Source of the DNA: Burkholderiales bacterium GJ-E10
GTDB lineage: Bacteria; Pseudomonadota; Gammaproteobacteria; Burkholderiales; Burkholderiaceae_F
DNA: 64,000 bases
Assembly (NCBI GenBank): GCA_000828975.1
Contig: AP014683.1
Coordinates: 186,001-250,000 of the forward strand
Reading direction: 5' to 3'
The notes under the pieces are model-generated. The model had not been told where the DNA came from, ran no database searches, and saw nothing but the letters and a program-made list of their open reading frames with translations. Made by a program: the position numbers and the translations under genes. Below, in pieces: positions 62,314-64,000 of this stretch. Position 1 is the stretch's first letter. Each line of letters starts with the position of its first letter.

Positions 62314-62747
62314 CACCGCGGGTTCCATTCTCTCGGCGCCGCCCCCCTCGTTCAGCCTAGGCCGTCCGCCGCGGCTTGACCGTCGTCGTGGCAGTCCACG
62401 TTACCGGGGTAAGATCGGCTCCCTTTGGGGACGCCATTGAAATCAATGGCTTACATCGGCGGCCACCGCCAATGTTCCGGGTTTTCCCAAAGCTTGTCCA
62501 AAAATCCCTCCTGAACCGTGCGATTCCGGGGGCTCGGTCGCTGCTTGCTGCGGCGGTTGACTGCGTGCGGTCTGCGTCTGCTGCGCCATTCGCCAGGGCG
62601 CTCGCCGACGCGATGATCGGACTTGCGCTACAGTGGCTTGTCGCTTTTTTCAGGGTCTGCGACGGTGACGCAGCGGCCGAAGCCGGGCGCATTACCCCTC
62701 TGACGTTCGCAGGAAATGACACGCGGCCGTGACCGCAAGGCTACGAA
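62314..62747. other. Right junction and upstream region of the PsiE-like gene
   Basis: It holds the tRNA-Glu-like repeat at 62413-62436. A plus-strand frame 62376-62732 crosses the repeat and shows no family resemblance, so it is not called. The sequence after 62436 (GAAATCAATGGC) would follow tRNA-Glu directly if the element were absent. Confidence 0.45.
62413..62436 (+). repeat. Imperfect copy of the tRNA-Glu 3' end (proposed attR)
   Basis: GATCGGCT followed by CCCTTTGGGGACGCCA matches the last 24 bases of tRNA-Glu (31471-31494) at 20 positions, with 15 of the final 16 identical. Same orientation as the tRNA. The spacing defines an interval of 30.9 kb. Confidence 0.6.
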
Positions 62748-63260
62748 ATGACAGAGAAAAGGCAGGTTGAGGAGATACCGCCGGCGGTGGTGATTACCGG
62801 CCTGAAGCGCCGGGCCTTGCAAATCTATGGCTGGGCCCTGGATCTCATCGTTGGGGCTTTGGTCGTCGTCATGTTGCTGACTCTGATCGGGGCCGTGGTG
62901 GGCCTGGTATTTGATTTCGTTACCGCCGTAGATGCCATTGGAAAGGGCGTGTCTAGCCACAGCCTTGTGCATGGGTTGGTCGACGCCCTCGATCGGCAAC
63001 TAGTGGTGGATGTCCTTTCCGTTTTCGTCCTGATCGAATTGTTTCGTACCTTCACCGATTACCTGGAGTTCCACCGCGTCCGCATGACGGTGCTGGCGGA
63101 GGTCGGCATCGCGTTCATTTTGCGGGAAATCTTCATCGGCCTTTACGACCACGCCATCGGTCCGACCGAGATTCTGGCGTTCGCCGCACTGCTTGCCGTG
63201 CTGGTCGCGGCGCGGATCGCTGCGGTTCGGTTTACGCTGCGCGTCAATAGCGCCGAGTAG
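62748..63260 (+). CDS. PsiE-family inner-membrane protein
   Basis: A 170-residue membrane protein with four hydrophobic segments (about 30-58, 80-100, 105-125, 140-158), including LSVFVLIELFRTFTDYLEFH and MTVLAEVGIAFILREIFIGL, which match the phosphate-starvation-inducible PsiE family. Its function is unknown in most bacteria. It is the first gene to the right of the proposed element. Confidence 0.75.
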   Translation: MTEKRQVEEIPPAVVITGLKRRALQIYGWALDLIVGALVVVMLLTLIGAVVGLVFDFVTAVDAIGKGVSSHSLVHGLVDALDRQLVVDVLSVFVLIELFRTFTDYLEFHRVRMTVLAEVGIAFILREIFIGLYDHAIGPTEILAFAALLAVLVAARIAAVRFTLRVNSAE

Positions 63261-63411
63261 TCCGCTCGACGCGCCGTAATGATGGAGTGCGGGTGCATGG
63301 ACGCGCTGGTTTCGAGTCCTCGTTGCCCGCTTCGATGCCGATGCGGCGAGGCTTGGCAACTGCGGTACTCTTTCTCTTTTCGGGGCTGAGAAGAAGCCCT
63401 GGAGCGGGGAA

Positions 63412-63774
63412 ATGATGCAAAACGGCGCAACGGACCGACGCCTCCACATGCGCTACCGCACGGCCGGTCGCGGCCGGTGGATTGCGATTCCTTCCGGGGT
63501 GCAGGTCGAATTCGAACTCCTGGATATTTCTCTTGGCGGAATCTCGTTCCGGGTTCCCCATCCCATTCCCGTCAACACGCGCGGCGCGATGCGGTTTTCG
63601 GTGCTGTGCGAGGGGCGGCAGGTCACGGTGGAGGCCCGCGGCGACGTGCGCAATTGCGTGCTGGAGCACTCGGAATACCGGATCGGCGTTCAGTTCCATG
63701 AACTCGGGGAGGCGGCGCACAACGCAATGGAGATGGTCATCGACGCGCGCAGCCGCATCGTCCACGGATACTAA
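63412..63774 (+). CDS. PilZ-domain protein
   Basis: A 120-residue single-domain protein with the c-di-GMP-binding pattern: RRLHMRYR near residue 9 and LLDISLGGISFRV near residue 37 (D-x-S-x-x-G), followed by the PilZ beta-barrel strands and VGVQFHEL-like IGVQFHELGEAA. It probably acts as a c-di-GMP receptor; partners are unknown. GGGG and GAAATG lie just upstream of ATG 63412. Confidence 0.85.
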   Translation: MMQNGATDRRLHMRYRTAGRGRWIAIPSGVQVEFELLDISLGGISFRVPHPIPVNTRGAMRFSVLCEGRQVTVEARGDVRNCVLEHSEYRIGVQFHELGEAAHNAMEMVIDARSRIVHGY

Positions 63775-63802
63775 GTTCGCAGCGCTACCCTCAGGAGCGG
63801 CA

Positions 63803-64000
63803 ATGAAGGCATTTGCAATCGGTCCGTTGGTATTGCCGTACACGTGGTTCACCGGGATGGCGGCGCTCGTGCTGGGCCTCCAGGTTGGGCAGCGCGTGGC
63901 GCGTCGGGCCGGTGCGCGCGATGTCGCCCCGCATCTGTTCCACGTCCTGCTGGCCGGGCTGCTCGGCGCGCGGATCGCGTTCGTCTTGCGGTTCTGGCCC
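63803..64000 (+). CDS. Start of an Lgt-like membrane protein (partial)
   Basis: The frame begins at ATG 63803 after AGGAGCGG and runs off the window: MKAFAIGPLVLPYTWFTGMA, then hydrophobic stretches and LLAGLLGARIAFVLRFWP. The pattern resembles the first helices of prolipoprotein diacylglyceryl transferase or of Lgt-like membrane parts attached to thioredoxin domains. The remainder is needed to decide. Confidence 0.55.
   Translation, partial: MKAFAIGPLVLPYTWFTGMAALVLGLQVGQRVARRAGARDVAPHLFHVLLAGLLGARIAFVLRFWP

Noticed and set aside
62376-62732. 118-codon plus-strand frame over the right junction
   Set aside because: It runs across the tRNA-like repeat, has no family resemblance and no ribosome-binding site.

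Overview
The window is high-GC DNA of proteobacterial type. The housekeeping pair pyk-gltX followed by tRNA-Ala and tRNA-Glu, a P-type (Trb) conjugation apparatus, an HME-type RND metal pump and the codon bias fit a betaproteobacterium (Burkholderiales-like). That assignment is inference; nothing in the window fixes the species. || Layout. (1) 1-24425 is the right part of an integrative conjugative element. A GspE/PilB-like ATPase stands where trbB normally is, followed by trbC, a small ORF, trbD, trbE, trbJ, trbL, a small membrane protein and a PlsC-like acyltransferase. The operon then stops. An 11.5-kb copper/silver resistance island lies in between (copC-copD, a beta-barrel gene, cusF, cusC-cusA-cusB and a Cys/His-rich secreted protein), bracketed by 68-bp inverted repeats and IS debris. 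The operon resumes with trbF-trbG-trbI. The element ends in a 48-nt 3' copy of tRNA-Val(CAC), an attachment-site scar. (2) 24426-31478 is ordinary chromosome: a globin-sensor EAL protein, a phosphoesterase, pyk, gltX, tRNA-Ala(GGC) and tRNA-Glu(TTC). (3) 31479-62436 looks like a second integrated element of about 31 kb. It begins inside the tRNA-Glu gene with a large serine recombinase and ends at a 24-bp imperfect repeat (20/24) of the tRNA 3' end. Its left third is a plasmid backbone: RepA, an iteron/DnaA-box origin, MobC, an LPD7-type relaxase and an stbABC-like operon. Its cargo is a type I restriction-modification locus (hsdM, hsdS, a DUF3800 gene, hsdR) split by a four-gene transposon, a three-gene PIN-GNAT-PUA / ASCH / P-loop-kinase operon, PhzF and PaiB-like genes, a CAP-domain lipoprotein, an AAA+ ATPase, an NYN nuclease and an ImmA/IrrE remnant. 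(4) 62437-64000 returns to chromosome: a PsiE-like membrane protein, a PilZ protein and the start of an Lgt-like membrane protein. || How the parts fit. The first element carries a mating-pair channel but no visible relaxase or coupling protein; those would lie left of the window. The second carries a relaxase, replicon and stability genes but no channel, so it would need help to transfer, perhaps from its neighbour. Three proteins of the window belong to c-di-GMP families (tandem MshEN-like repeats on the ATPase, the EAL protein, the PilZ protein), which raises but does not prove a c-di-GMP link to conjugation. The least familiar loci are the PIN-GNAT-PUA operon, the four-gene transposon, the MshEN-type ATPase in the trbB position and a 23-bp sequence set against the start codons of repA and mobC.
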